NCBI GenBank assembly: GCA_037783545.1
Contig: JBBELK010000093.1
Span: forward strand, 1,984,001-2,048,000
Direction of reading: 5' to 3'
DNA length: 64,000 nucleotides
Source of the DNA: Henricia sp. BOLD:AAB3569
Taxonomy: Eukaryota > Echinodermata > Asteroidea > Spinulosida > Echinasteridae
The notes beneath the pieces were generated by a model. That model saw nothing but the letters and a program-made list of their open reading frames with translations, did not search any database and had not been told where the DNA came from. Of the stretch, positions 1 to 13,800 are shown piece after piece. Within the stretch, counting starts at the first letter, position 1. Each line of letters begins with the position of its first letter. The position numbers and the translations under genes are program-made.

Positions 1-96
1 TTATGAGCTTACTATGTTTTCCTATTCTTTTGACCCCGGATCCTAATTATAAACAGGGACAGTAATTTTGTGAAAAGGGAAAAGCCCTAGTGTTTA

Positions 97-551
97 ATGC
101 ATAGTTCCGACCTGTCAATCAATCGAACCCGCCGACCAATCACAACAGAGCTAGCAGATATCACTGACATAGGTCAAAGTGCACTGTCTCACAACAGCAT
201 GATCACGCGATATGTTCTGCCGGCCCCATACAATTTGTACAGTGTTGTATGCGATGATCCGGGTGAATTTTTTGTTTCAAGGCCGGTCGTTAATTTCGTT
301 GTTCAAAAGTACGAAAGCACGTATGTCATGATATGACATCCCTGTATTACTGGCCCTTTACTCTGTGTTCTAAGATAACTGTCGACCCTGAAACATGAAT
401 GCCTTTGAGTTTTCTCCAATGAATCTGTGCTTTCCGTTGAAAGTCCCATTGCTTTGTGCGTAGTGTGTCGCCATTTTTGACGATAGCGTGTGAGCCATAG
501 CAACAATATCCACGGGGCGGGGCTAACTAGGCAAACTCGGAACTATGCATT
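97..551. mobile_element. MITE family A, copy 1
   Basis: About 455 bp with terminal inverted repeats AATGCATAGTTCCGA / TCGGAACTATGCATT. The interior has CAATCACAACAGAGCTAGCA near one end and a GC-rich GGGGCGGGGCTAAC near the other. No transposase is encoded. Downstream of the NOL8 stop. Confidence 0.85.
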
Positions 552-1249
552 AGGAATGACCTAAACTTGTTGGCTCACTGCAAATACGGTATTGTCAGGT
601 CATGTACATTCTAATTGGTTGATTTATATTCTACCAAAATAGAATATGAGGATTTAAACAGGAATTTCCTTAGAATGTTTTGTTTGGCCGTAATTGTCCA
701 ACAAAGATTTCCCTACGAGTTTCAGGAACCAATTTTTTGTTTGGTCCCACAACTCATGGCCTAGTCTTTGTTGTGACATTCTGTCAGGTAGCTACCTGAT
801 CCACATTCTGCGTTTGCGTTTTCACGCATGTACGTATGTGACAAGATAATCCACAGCAACCAGTTGGAACCTCTAAATACGTGATACTTTGACGATTGTG
901 AAATGTCAATTTTTCACGTATTTTAAAACGTGAAAAAAAAAAACGGGTCTATTGTTTACAAAAGGTTTTCACGTCTTCGGCGGTCACAGTGCAGCATCTT
1001 TTTATGTGAAAATCATCTAGCCAAAATAAGATAATATTATCTGTCTGGACCAATCAAATTTGGGTGTTACAATTTTAAGAGAAACCATTTTTTTGTAAAA
1101 AAAATAATAAAAGTGAAAACGAATATCTGCCAAGACTCCTATTTTAGCTATCATGTAAATTTTCCTCACAAGAAAGTGGCTGGTTGGAAAGAAAACATGC
1201 TTAGATTTTTTATTTTAAAAATGTTAGTTTTAGAAATTCAACTGAACCA
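552..1249. other. no gene seen (NOL8 downstream region)
   Basis: AT-rich unique-looking sequence; 890-1000 has several CACGT/ACGTGAAA motifs that loosely recall the satellite. Read as NOL8 downstream or 3'UTR sequence. Confidence 0.5.
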
Positions 1250-1325
1250 CATTGCTCAGGTTTAGAGCATCTGAGTGATACCGCAAATTGTCAGAGGTCT
1301 CGGGTTCAAATCCTGATATATGACT
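1250..1325 (+). repeat. decayed tRNA-like sequence
   Basis: GTCTCGGGTTCAAATCCTGA resembles a B box and follows TTAGAGCATCTGAGTG. Too diverged for a tRNA gene. Confidence 0.45.
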
Positions 1326-1841
1326 TGCATTTCACACCAGACAAAATATATTGGGTTTACCTTATTCATATTCCTAGGTGGTAAAAATCCAGTCACAAGT
1401 ATGAAAGTACATAAAAATAGAATTTTGGTGATGCACTATTAATCTTGGTGATGCATTATTAGGCATAAATGTCCGATAACCCCTCGTTTCCTGCTTCGCC
1501 GACTTGAAAGTTAGACTTGAGTCTGGAGCACTGAGTGGTAATAGGTTGTAAGCGATGAAAGTAAAGCTGCAAAAAGAATGACGTTTTCATCGTTTCATTG
1601 GTTGAATCCAGTGACTCCTTTGGCTCGACTTCCAGCCGCAGTCATTGCTCGGGATCGGAAGTCCGTCTGTCAGCAAGTTTGCAGTTTTCATACAATCCAC
1701 ATACTTTTCTTCAAACAGTTTCCTTTTGCTTCATCTTTCTCTTTCAAAGCTGCCCTTCAGTGTTTTGCCACATGCATGGTGTGAGAAATACAATACAACT
1801 AATCGTGCAAGAAACAAGAGTGATCGCACTTACATGTTGGA

Positions 1842-4800
1842 TCACCTCCCAGGTTTCTTGGAAGCCTGTTGAACGGCCTTCTTGGAGTCTTGCAGGGCCT
1901 TCCGGTGTCTTTTCTTGTACTCCTGGGTAGTTAGACAAAAGAATAATAGTATGGATATAACGTATATCATGGTGCTTCACTTTATTACCCCTGGTCAATG
2001 GGCATTTAGTTATCATCAAAGGGTGCCATCGAGTCGCGTACGACTCCTGACGACTTTGTGGACAAGCTCCCTCCAAGAAGCATGATCTTCTGCAGTCCTG
2101 ACCAGTTCAGATAGAGTTAAGTTTGTTGAATCAGTTATTCCCGACATCCATCTGATTCTTTGTCGCCCCCTTCTTCTCGTCCCTCCGGTCCTTCCTAGTA
2201 TGAATGATTCTCCAAACTGCCATTGTGACGCATGCAATGTCCAAAGTAGAGTAGCTGGGACTTGACAACCCAGGCTTCCAAAGGAAGCGAGGGTTTCGCC
2301 AGATGCAGGACCGTGCGGTTGGACGTTCTTTCAGTCCAAGGAATTCTTGTCCAGCTTTCTGCGCCGTACAGGAACACGGGGAAAACCAGAGTCTCCATCT
2401 TCACCTTGGTCCCAAGACTTATTCCGCCATCCTTCATTAGCGGTGATAACTTGGTCATGGCAGCCCGGCCTAGAGTTATGCGCCTACAGATCTCCTTAGA
2501 GCAGTCACTGTCCCTTTTTACCACAACTCCCAGGAAGACAAAGTCGCTGACTACCTCTATATTTTGACCGTCAATGTCGAAGCAGTCTAGCGGTGTTGTG
2601 GCCATGACCTTAGTCTTTTTCACGTTCAGCATCAGACCGGCTTTTTTCAGGTAAAAATTCCCAAGCATTTTTGAGATACAGGCCCTCCAAAAATGCAAAA
2701 AACTTAAATGGTAGGCTATGATTGGGAAAAAGTGGACAGGGTAAGCATTTTCTGGGGGTCATATCTCAGCAACGAGATGGAGTTGGCCTCTAAAATTGTG
2801 TACATGTTCATGACATAAGTTGAAGTATTTTTAGAAAAAGTTTCGTCCAAATCCGAGTCGGACCCCTGACAACCTCCAGGTGATTTGACATGGAATGACC
2901 CAGGCGCTTAAACTCCCGAACTTGCACCGTTATGCCCAATATAATAATCATTGGTTGTTCAATTGTTTATTTAACCATTATAGTGTTTTGTATGTATTTT
3001 AATTATTTTTTTAAAATAATGTTGTAATTCGGCTTTTGTTTTAATAAACCAATTCAATTCAATACAGCCCCAGCTGCCTGTCGGTGCTTATCAGCAAATC
3101 AAACACAAAAGTTAGGTAAATTAGGTGTGCAATTTTGACACTTGTTGTGAAGTTTGGGGTAAGAAAGAAAGCGATAGCACCTTGTCAAATCATAATTTTG
3201 TTTGTGCCTCGCATATTTTTAAGAGGAAATATAGGAAAACTTTGAGATGAGTAAAAAAAAAAGTCCTACCATTTGTAGTTCAGCTTTCTGTTTCTCAAAC
3301 CACTTGTTCATGCCCTCGATGCTCAGTTTTCGACGAAACCGCTGTGGTCCAGCTACAGTAAAAGTAACAATTGTAAGAATCATTCAGAACCCGAAAACAA
3401 AAACCCAAAACAACATTCGTGTAACATTCGTAATAAACATGAACAATACCCCACTTTGCTCTGAACATTAGTCTATAAATCCTTTTCCTATGGTAAGACA
3501 GTTCATGGCATCACTGCCAACTATTCGCCTATGTTTAAATTTTGCCTAAATTTAAAACAGCTTTTAAATTTATCCACATTTTTTTGACATCGTCTTGGCA
3601 AAATTCCCACAAAGTCCAATACATTTGTGCTGAAACAAATTTTCATGATATGCCTAAAGCCCCAGTTCATCATTTGCAGTTACCCAAAATTTTACTTCAC
3701 AAGTTGACAAGGAAAACCTGACTAAAAGTGTTGATAGCAATGGTAACAAACACCATATGAATTTTTCCCGTGTAAAATGGTACCTTTGTGCGAGAAATTG
3801 CCAACTGAAGGTGTTTTTTTTATTAAAAAATCATCTCCAGATGATTTTTTTTACCATTCATTCAACACAAAAACCATGGCGTATTACTGCATCTACGTGG
3901 CTGAAATTTCTACAAGGCAGTTTATCAACATTCTTCTTTAGTTATGTAATGATGTTGTTCCTGTTTTCCAATCATGTAATCCGTCTTTAATGCAAACATT
4001 TTCTAAAGCGTTAATAGAGCTACAAGACTGCAAAATTAATTTCCTTGACAACATTTTAATGAAAAGATACCGATTTGTCTTTAGCAGTACATAATCACAT
4101 TTTGTCATGACAGTTTTTACATATTTTGCTTTGGCTTAAACTCAGACAATACTTACTTTTTAACCTGATGTCATCAGGTTCGAAGAAAAATGGTCTGACA
4201 CTGGAGCTTTGGTGGTTACTCGCAGCCGTGTCCATGGGAGGTTCATCTACATCACCCTTCCCATCATGCTTTGCTTCCTCGTCCTCGCTTTCGCTCTCCC
4301 CGCTGCTGTCCAGGGTTAGCTGCCTCTTTCCCAGGGCAGTGGAAGCAATAATGTCTTTTTCCAAACTGCTGAAGCCCTTTTCATCTGCCTTTTTATCATC
4401 TTAAAAAATGGAAATTTTAAGAACAAAAATCAAAGATTACGTTTGTAATTTTATTGTCTAACTTCATGTACTGTAAAAATGCACAAATGAACTCTTCTAA
4501 AGAAAGAAACGCAATTTTCCTAAATCAGAAATTCTTGACCAGAACAGAAAGCTTGTAGAATACAGTGAACTTATGGATAACAAGGCACTGATCGACCAAT
4601 CACTGTTTTCAAGAATATTCCGTTTCAGTGACTTCTCAGAAAACCCATTTTGTTGGTTTATTTTTTAAACTGACAAACTGCGTGGTATGATCTGACTTCG
4701 GGAGACAAGCGTTTCATAAAAGCCCTAGAAGTGCACGATCTCAGAGAGGCCTTTCAGGCAGAGTGGTGCACCCTGTTTCAATGACTCTTACAGATGACGG

Positions 4801-7800
4801 TGCAATCAAACTTTGGATGAGGAAAAAAAACAATAGGCCTATCGGGATTCGAACCCGAGACCTCTGACCCACGGGGCAGTTGCTCTACTGGCTGAGCTAT
4901 AAGGCACAGTAATAACTCCCTGCTGGTGCAGTCAGCCTTGACTGGTGTTCATACATGTTACTGACTGAAAAAATATCTCTCAGTCGGAGTATAATTTGCA
5001 TATCTTTTTTTAACCATATATTAAAGCTGCTTTGCAATGAACTCTCCTAAAGAAAGGAATTTTCCTAAATTATAAATTCTTGACCAGAACAGAAAGTTTG
5101 TAGAATACCGGGACGGCCTAAAATGTAACACAAGTGTCCGTCCCAATTACGAGTGTATATTGGAAATTTGTACACAGGGTTTTTAAAAAGGCATGTTGTC
5201 ACACTATTTGTAACTCTTTTGAGGCCTAAGTTATCTCTTTAGAACAAACTTATTTCTTTGATTTTGAGACCAAACAAAGGTATTTTCTGGAAACTATGGT
5301 CTGTGTTGTCAAAATGCCCCCTTTACTGTGGAAAGACTCACTTGTGATGGACTCGACTACAACTCTGGTAAATACCTTATTTGACTTTGAGTATAGACTG
5401 TATCGAATAGCCGCCATATCGTGGGGCAGTTCTTTGTTCCTTTAAGACATGCATGGTTGCACATATTGTGCTTCCATTGTTGAGCGGTCTAAGTAACAAA
5501 AGATGCCCCACGAAATTGGGGCTATTCGATACAGTCTATAGGTTTAATAACAAATTGGGATATTTTTTTGGTAACAATTTTTAGCAATAGCCAGCCAACC
5601 ACTGCAGCTCGGCTGCTGATTCCACGTGCCTCAGGGTTATGGGACAATGCCTCCTCTACCCAGGCAATTTGTGACTTGTGTTTAACTTGGATTCAAAAAC
5701 TGCTCAGGTTGCAAAAATCTGAAAAAGAACATTGACAAACACATACCCTCTTCAGGCTCAGCATCTCCAAAGAAACTGAATGGTTTATTGTCATCTACTT
5801 CCTGTCCAAAGTCCAAGTTAGAGACTTCATAGTAAGTGTCTTTAGAAACCTTGGGGAGTGCCGCTTCATCCTTCGCTTTAGACTTTCTCTGGGATAATGA
5901 ACTGTTGATAAATGAACAGGATTTCATGGATAGTCAGGATTTATCACTGTGGTCCATTTATGTTGATTAGCTCTACACTTTACCTTAAACGTATACCTTC
6001 CACCAAAAAATAAACACAATTTTCCTAAGAATTCTTGATTAAAACAAATGTGATATTTCCTGTTTCGGCTTAGAGAAAATCCATTACGTTGGGTTTTCAA
6101 CTGTTTAAACCTGCGTGGGATGAGCTGACGTCTGGAGCTGCACGTCTCAAAAACAGCCCTAGAAGTGCAGGAGCTCAGGGAGGCACTTTAGACAGAGTGG
6201 CACACCTTGCCTCAGCAGGCCTTACAGAGGCTTATGCATTCAGCCTTGCCACAAGAGGTTACTGACTGCTAAAATATATTAAATCTCCCAGCCTCCTTGA
6301 TTATTCTATCAAATTATAATTTGCATTTCTTTTTAATTGCATATCTTAATGACAATGATTAAAGGCAGCATACATGATTGGTATCTCGAAAATCAGAAAT
6401 GTTCACAGATTTAAAGGGCCCCTTATTTAGGATTTTTATCAATGAAATATATGCTTTAAAACCACTCTACTCAGTTAAAGTCATAAAAATCATATTTGGA
6501 GCTTGCTTTGGGGGTTAAAACAAAGGTTTTTAGTCTTTATGCTAATGAAAATATGCATATTCATGACCAAGGTCACTATGTCACAAGAGGCAAACACAGA
6601 AAAATCACATTCAACTGTGCACAAAAGAATCCACTTTTTTCTCAATTTTCCTGAAACTTTTGTAATCCATGGCTGTTTGAGTTTGTTTTACTGCAGCAAT
6701 TTGCCACAGGTCCAACTTGAAGTCTTATGTTTTTTCTTAACTTTTCCCTTCTGTCTTCCTTATGTGATGCACTCAAAACAGCGCTCTCTGTCTGATTTAT
6801 TGCAGTAAAATCTTCAAAGTTGAAAAAGGCCACCTTTTATTGATTTTACATCCAAACGAACAATAGTATGTCTTGCTGAACAAGTAATCCGGCATTATGA
6901 AGCAAAGCTTAGGCACAAAGTTGTTTAGCATGTCACAGACCCTTTAAGCCCAACTTACACAATATAAACATGACTGTAGAAAACTTCCCCTGAAATGGTT
7001 TTGTCTGAAGTGCTATAGTCTTTGAGAAATTAGTAAAACAATTATTTTTCGTCTCATCAGACGAAAATTCAATTCACCCCAAAACCATTTAGCCCAAGTG
7101 CCATTTTGCCCCCAAACCACTTCGCCCAAGTGCCATTTCGCCCCCAAATCACTTCGTCCAAACACTACATCGCCCAAATGCCACTTCGCCCCAAAACCAC
7201 TTCGTGCACAGGCCGTGGTTCAGGGTGAAATGGTTCAGGGCGAAGTGGTATTGGGGCGAAATGACTGCAAACCCTTTTTTGACTGTTTTCTCAAAAGTTA
7301 GACGAAGTATGGAGCTGGGTTTTGCTCAGGTTGGTTTTTTAATCATGCATATCTTCAATCACACAGGGGGATAAAACTATTTGTAACAGTTTACCAATCA
7401 TGTATACTATCTTTAAGTGCACATATTCACAAACAAAACAAAACAAAAAACAGCATGCAAAGTGCTCAGGATGTTAACATTTATATCGTTCCTTAAGCCT
7501 TTTCAGTTCTCCGATAGGGTAATCACACACTTAACCTTCACTAACCTCATTGGTACCCATTTACACCTGGCTAGACAGAGTCACTTTTGACAAGACTCAA
7601 CGGGACTTGAAACCCACCAACTTTAGAAATAACCAAGGTATAATAATCACCAATATGGTCCAAGTGCCGCTTACTTACGTGTTTGCCATCCTGGTATCGT
7701 TGATTTCAAATTGGGCATGGTCCTCCCTTGTAGGATCATAACGCATTCGACTGGGATCCCTGTTGGGTTCAGAATAATATATAAAATATTACTGTGGCCA

Positions 7801-10800
7801 ATTTCAGTAAATGTTAAAACTTGCTGTCAATAAGTTAGGGATATTGGTATGTTGTCATTTTTGGAAATTTTTTTCTCAAACGTTTTTACCTATTCCTATG
7901 ACAAGGTGTGTCTGTCATGCAGATACAATGCATAGTTCCGAGATTGCCCAATTAACCCCGCCCCTTGGATATTGTTACTATGCCTCACACGCTATCGTCA
8001 AAATGGCGACACACTGCACAAACCAATGGGACTTTCAACGGAAAACACAGATTCATTGGAGAAAACTCAAAGGTATTCATGTTTCAGGGTCGACAGTTAT
8101 CTTAGAACACACTGAGTAAAGGGCCAGTAATACAGGGATGTCATAGATCATGAAATGCGTGCTTTCTTACCTTTGAACAGCGAATGGCCCGGCCTTGAAA
8201 CCAAAAATTCACCCAGAACACCACATACAACACTGTACAAACCATATCGGCAGAAAATCGCGTGATGTTGTGAGGCAATGCACTTTGACCTATGTGCGCG
8301 CTGTCTGCTAGCTTTGTTGTGATTGGTCGGCGGGTTCGGCTTGATTGACAGGTCGGAACTATGTATTGTCTAAACATATACAAAAACATTCAAGTGGAAT
8401 ACATACCCTCAATAAAATTTCTCCATAAACCTTACAATATCCTTAACTTAATGTGAACTGTGTAACTTGGGACCAATCCTAGTATTGATTTCACCACATT
8501 TAAGATGTTCTCAACAAAATCATTACTTTATTGGTAATGCATCACAGCTTATTTGGACTTGCATGATTCTACTGAGCACAATTACCAGTTTAAAAATGCT
8601 TCGGTACCGTTATTTTTCTAGTAGAAATGGCCTAAAATGGTTATTTGCCGACACATACAGCAGCATATTAAAACCTGCATGAAGAAGGTTTTTGCCAATG
8701 AGTGAAAAGCATTGTAGCAGAAGAAACAGCCGATAATGCTTTTTTAGTGCAGCGTAACATTTTTTATAATATTTTATCTGCGGCAGAAACAGCCAACAGT
8801 TATTCTTGGGTTTCACTTTCTTGACAACCGGTTGCTATCCGCCATTACTGTGTCCATACTATGGCATGCCAAAGCAAAAATAATTCAACACTGATAAATT
8901 AATGTGGACACATATTTTCGCAAATGTTGCGCGAGAGAAAACAAAAAGTTGGCATGACTTTTAAATGTTAATAGACTGTTTGAAACTGGCATACCGTGCT
9001 TTTGTTTTTAAAGATGTTGAGTCTCGTTTTTCAGGGTTGATGGCAGAATTATCAGTGTTGAATTATTTCCGCTTTGGCGTGCCATAGTATGAACACAGTA
9101 ATGGCGGATAGCAACCGGTTGTCAAGAAAGTGAAACCAAAGAATAGTCATTGTTATCACAATTTGTACCTGAAGTTTGCAGTGGTCTTACTCTTCAGGCC
9201 GTTCATGGCTTGGCTTCCCACAATGCCTTGCAAGACCGTTAGGGATTTCTGCTTCTCTGCTTTTAGTTGTTGGTCCTCGTCCACTGCATCGGTACTTTCA
9301 TCTTCTGCAGAAACAGTGAATGACTCTCACATTCATGAAAAATGGCAACAGTTTCAGCACTTATTTAACAAAACGAGCACTACCAAAACAACTTGGACAC
9401 GGCATATGACATGTACATGTTAATGTTTTATATGTGCAGAGTTGTAAAACCTCCCGGATTTTGCAACCGATTCTTCGGAAAATGACTAATTTTGCGAGTC
9501 TTGACATGGAAAAAACCCTCCTGGATTGTCAATTAACAACCTTGGGGATTTTTAGATGTGTTTGAAGTCACGGAATGAACCCGTTTTCCCAGATGTCTTC
9601 CCCAAAATCCGGGAGGGTTGGCAGCTCTGTATGTGCATAATGCATTCAACCCATACACAGGACTAAATGGATCTATGGAAAACTGTAAATGACATGAACA
9701 AACAGCCCAATTTTCCAGCACAGTCATATAACATTGGCTATAGCTCCCCCTCCCCACCACCCCACCCCCACCCCCCAAAAAAGATTTTTGAGGAACATGG
9801 TTGCTTCCAAGAAGCTGTTAGCACAAAGCCGTCCACCAAGTTTGCTGCCCATGTCTGGAGTGAGTTTTGCACCACAATCGCTGTTTGAAAATTTTCCACT
9901 GAAATTACAGTATTCCAATACAGGCTATAACAAAATAATTGTTGACTGGTGTGATATGGGATATGAGTTTTAATACACTCAGGTGCTATAACTCCCTCTG
10001 ACGTTAAAACACTAAATTCAACATCATACCAGTCAACTGCTAATTTTTAAGTGGTGCCACTACTCTTGAATGCTTTGGAGGATACCCTGAAATGGGGACA
10101 AACAAACTGCAAGACCCGGATACTGTACCTTTCTCCTCTTCCTTCTCCATGAATCTCTCTCCGAGTTTAAAGCGACTGTCCATGCCAATCCTGTGCTGGA
10201 GTCTGAGCAACTGTTGACGAATCAAGAGAATTCTTGGCTTTCACTTGGCTTGACAACGGTTGCTATCCGCCATTACTGTGTCCATACTATGGCAAGCCAA
10301 AGTGAAAAATAATTCAACACTGATAATTTAATGTTGACGCATATTTTCACAAATGTTGCGCAAGAAAAGAAAAGTTGGCATGACTTTTAAATGTTGATAG
10401 ACTGTTTGAAACTGGCATACCGTGCTTTTGTTGGCAAGTTTTAAAAAAATGTTGAGACTTGTTTTTCAGGGTTGATGGCAAAATTATCAGTGTTGAATTA
10501 TTTCCACTTTGGCGTGCCATACATGTGACGTCAACAACTATCATATCCATCATTACTGTGTCCATACTACTGTGTCAGACATGCACTTTAAGACCAGGGG
10601 CCGTATTCATAAGAATATATCAGAATTTTACTTGGCCAAAATTGGTATTAAATTCTTAAGTGGTTAAGTTGTTTACTTTTGTAAAATATTTGGTATTCAA
10701 ATGGTTCTTTTTGGCAAAGAATAATTTTATACTCAACTTTTAGAAGGCAGAGAAGCACATTTACGCAAATTATATGTAGATCACACGCACACTGTAACCG

Positions 10801-13800
10801 GTTTTGACTGGTTTTGTTTGGGTGCGTGTGTACATAAGAAAATATATGCTCACGAGAACACGCGTGTTATGCGCGTCCCACACAGTATTTGATTGGCTGT
10901 TTATAGAGTTCTGTGCCCTACCTAAATTGTTGACGTCACATTTTATCTTAATAATAATAATAATAGGCAGTGCATTTCAGAACCGACGGAACTCCCAATG
11001 CGCTTTCTGCATTATTACCCCTGGTCATTGGGCTCAGTATTATCATTCCTTAATCCTTCTCAGCTCCCTGGGGAGTATACAGTCCCGTGCAGCTTATGCG
11101 CACAGGTACTAATCAAACACTTCAGCTATCACTACCCTCACAGGTACCCATTTCCTCCTGGGTGGAGAGAGGCAATTCGTGGCAAGATGTCTTGCCCAAA
11201 GTCACACGTACCATGGACGAGCCGGAGTGGGATTCGAACCCATGATCTGTAGATTTACCACAATTTTGGATTCAACACGCCACACCGCTCGGCCATGCTG
11301 GCCCACAGTATTTTACATACTAAAGACTTTTAGGGGACAAGTGAATAACAGATAAGTCATTTTCTTAGCCAAGCTAAATACTTTGAGTAAAGTTTTTACT
11401 TAATCTAAGGCTTGAATTGAATACCGCCCCAGTAACATAACGTTTGTGCACAGGGTTGAAAGTGCAGGTGTTTCAAAGTAAAACCTTTCCCGACTTGCCT
11501 TTTGTCCAGCTTTTCCTTGGAACTGAGGTTTGATTCTAAATCTCTCTTCATCAGCTTTCTTGTCCGTTTCCATTTCATCATTGTCGTCGTCATCACTATC
11601 AAAAAGACCCTGGAGTTTCATTCTTGGCGTCTCTGCCTGCAAGAATTCAAAACACACAACAAACGTGTTACTTCAGAATTTAGCAAGGACTAGGGTAAAA
11701 AATAAACAAGACAGCCGTTTCTGGTTACCCATCCTAACCTAGAAAAACGTGCAGAACCTATATCTTTTTATTACAAAATCAATGAAAAAAAAATCAATGA
11801 AAAAAAATTTGCAACCTAAAATATCTATAGTTATAAGCAGAATGTTGTATAAACAGTTATGTCCTTATAGAGGTTCAACCATTTTGGGGAAAAAGTTGAC
11901 TGTTTGTTCCATAAGTTATTTCGTAACATGTTTTTGATGTTTTGGTATATTTTTAAAGTAATGGTTTCCCCCAAAACAAAACTCACTTGTAAGTGTAAAA
12001 AAAGTACAACGTACATGTATGTTTAATCTAGGCATACCTTGGACGGACCACTCTCACGTTGGCCAGTGCTTTCAGCATCAGAACTCTCACTGCCGTCCGA
12101 GTCGAACCTTATATGAGTCGTACCAGTGGATGAACCTTTTCTGCTATCCTACAGATATAATTGGACACAAAAATAAGACATGGATGAAATACAATTGTAC
12201 ATGCCAAGCTGCAAACTTTCTGAAACTTTCCATACATTTTCTGAAAATATCAGATCATTAACTGACAATCTAAGAGACTGTTTGATGTGTCGGTTAAAAA
12301 TTAAGCAATTTTCTTGGGGTCACCTAACCAAATTGGGATGAGAGAAAAATCATATGGTAGTAGGCATGGGAATTGACGGTTAATTCAGAAACCGGTTTGC
12401 AATTCTTTCAAGTGTCGTTTAACCATTCGGCCGACACTAAAGGTTGTTGTTGGTGTTTATAGATGCATGTGCAATGTACACAATACCCATAGGCACCCAA
12501 AATAATAATTTTACCTTTATCTAGTCAAAATTTTACCACAACCCCACAAATTTATTTCAGTTTCATGAAGTCATTACAAATAACCCTCTGAAAACTATTG
12601 TAATTTCTTTAAAATGTGGTTTCGTTTAAACGTTCAGCAAAACCGGTTTTACATTTTTTTTCTTGGTTACACAGGTAAGCAGTTAAACGTCCCATCCCTA
12701 CTGGGCAGATGCTCTATAAGCAAACTTATTTCTCTCTGGAGTTTCATGGGTGTGCAACTGAGTAAAGCAACTGATGCAAATATTGTCTATTTTGGGGGTC
12801 ATCGTTATGTGCCTCAAATGAAAGATTAATAAAAGATTATATCGTGGCAACCCTGGATTTAGCACTTGTGACTGCCATTTCATTCCATGAAAAATTATTT
12901 GACATCACAGTAAACCCCAGAGCTTTAACTTCGGTAGATTTGGAGCAGGGTATGTTGAAAATACTTGTAGAATTTGGGCTAATTTTTGTTATGCACACTA
13001 TGTAACTGAAATGAATTTTAATAAAACAAACTTGCCAAGTAAAGAGAACTGAAACTACATGTATTTCTGAACAGCGGCACGAGTTGAGATTTTCTTGGAG
13101 ACTTTGCAAACTCACCACAACTTGCAGGGCTTTCTGTACGAGTGCTTTCTGCGTCACAATGCTCTCCTGTCTCCTCTTCATCGATTCCAACCGTACCTTG
13201 TCCGACAGCACCTGCTTGCCTCGTTTCTCAACCGATTCTGCTCCAGAAATGTTACTTTGCTTTGATGTACAAACTGAGTGAGTCTTGTCGACTTGAAGCA
13301 CTTTGGTGTGAGGCTCTAGTTCCTCACTGACATCCGAGTCTGAACTTGAGACAGAACTGTCGGCATTTTCGGACGAGGAATCTTTCGTGTTGCCATTTCT
13401 ACTAAACTCATTCTCACTTTCCATCACATGATCTATTCCTCCCTGGTTACTTCTGTCACTATCGTCAACTTCACTGTCATTGCTGCGATCATGAACATCT
13501 TTCGCACAATTTGTATTATTTCCTGTTTTGGATTTAAAAACTTTCTCTTGACCTTTGTTCATCTGCTGTCTGCCACCTTTGGCAAATTCCCGACGATTAT
13601 CCTTTTTGGCAATTTTTTTAGATTTCTTCTCAGTATCTGTAAAATTCTTATCTTTGTTTTGAATTTCCTGGCTTTTGTTCAAATCCTCAACATTTTCATC
13701 GTCATCTTCACTTGTATCTTCATCCACCCATGTAGTTTTCCCTCCTTTGTCAAATTTCTCCTTTTTAGAAGAAGCATTAGCGCATGTGTTTTTTGAAACG

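Noticed and set aside
4840..4910. Possible functional tRNA gene on the minus strand
   Set aside because: A and B boxes are present but acceptor and anticodon stems do not pair, and similar tRNA-like pieces are scattered in the window; a SINE is more likely.
7070..7265. CRISPR-like array of short repeats
   Set aside because: The units are a minisatellite without unique spacers, in a eukaryotic intron.
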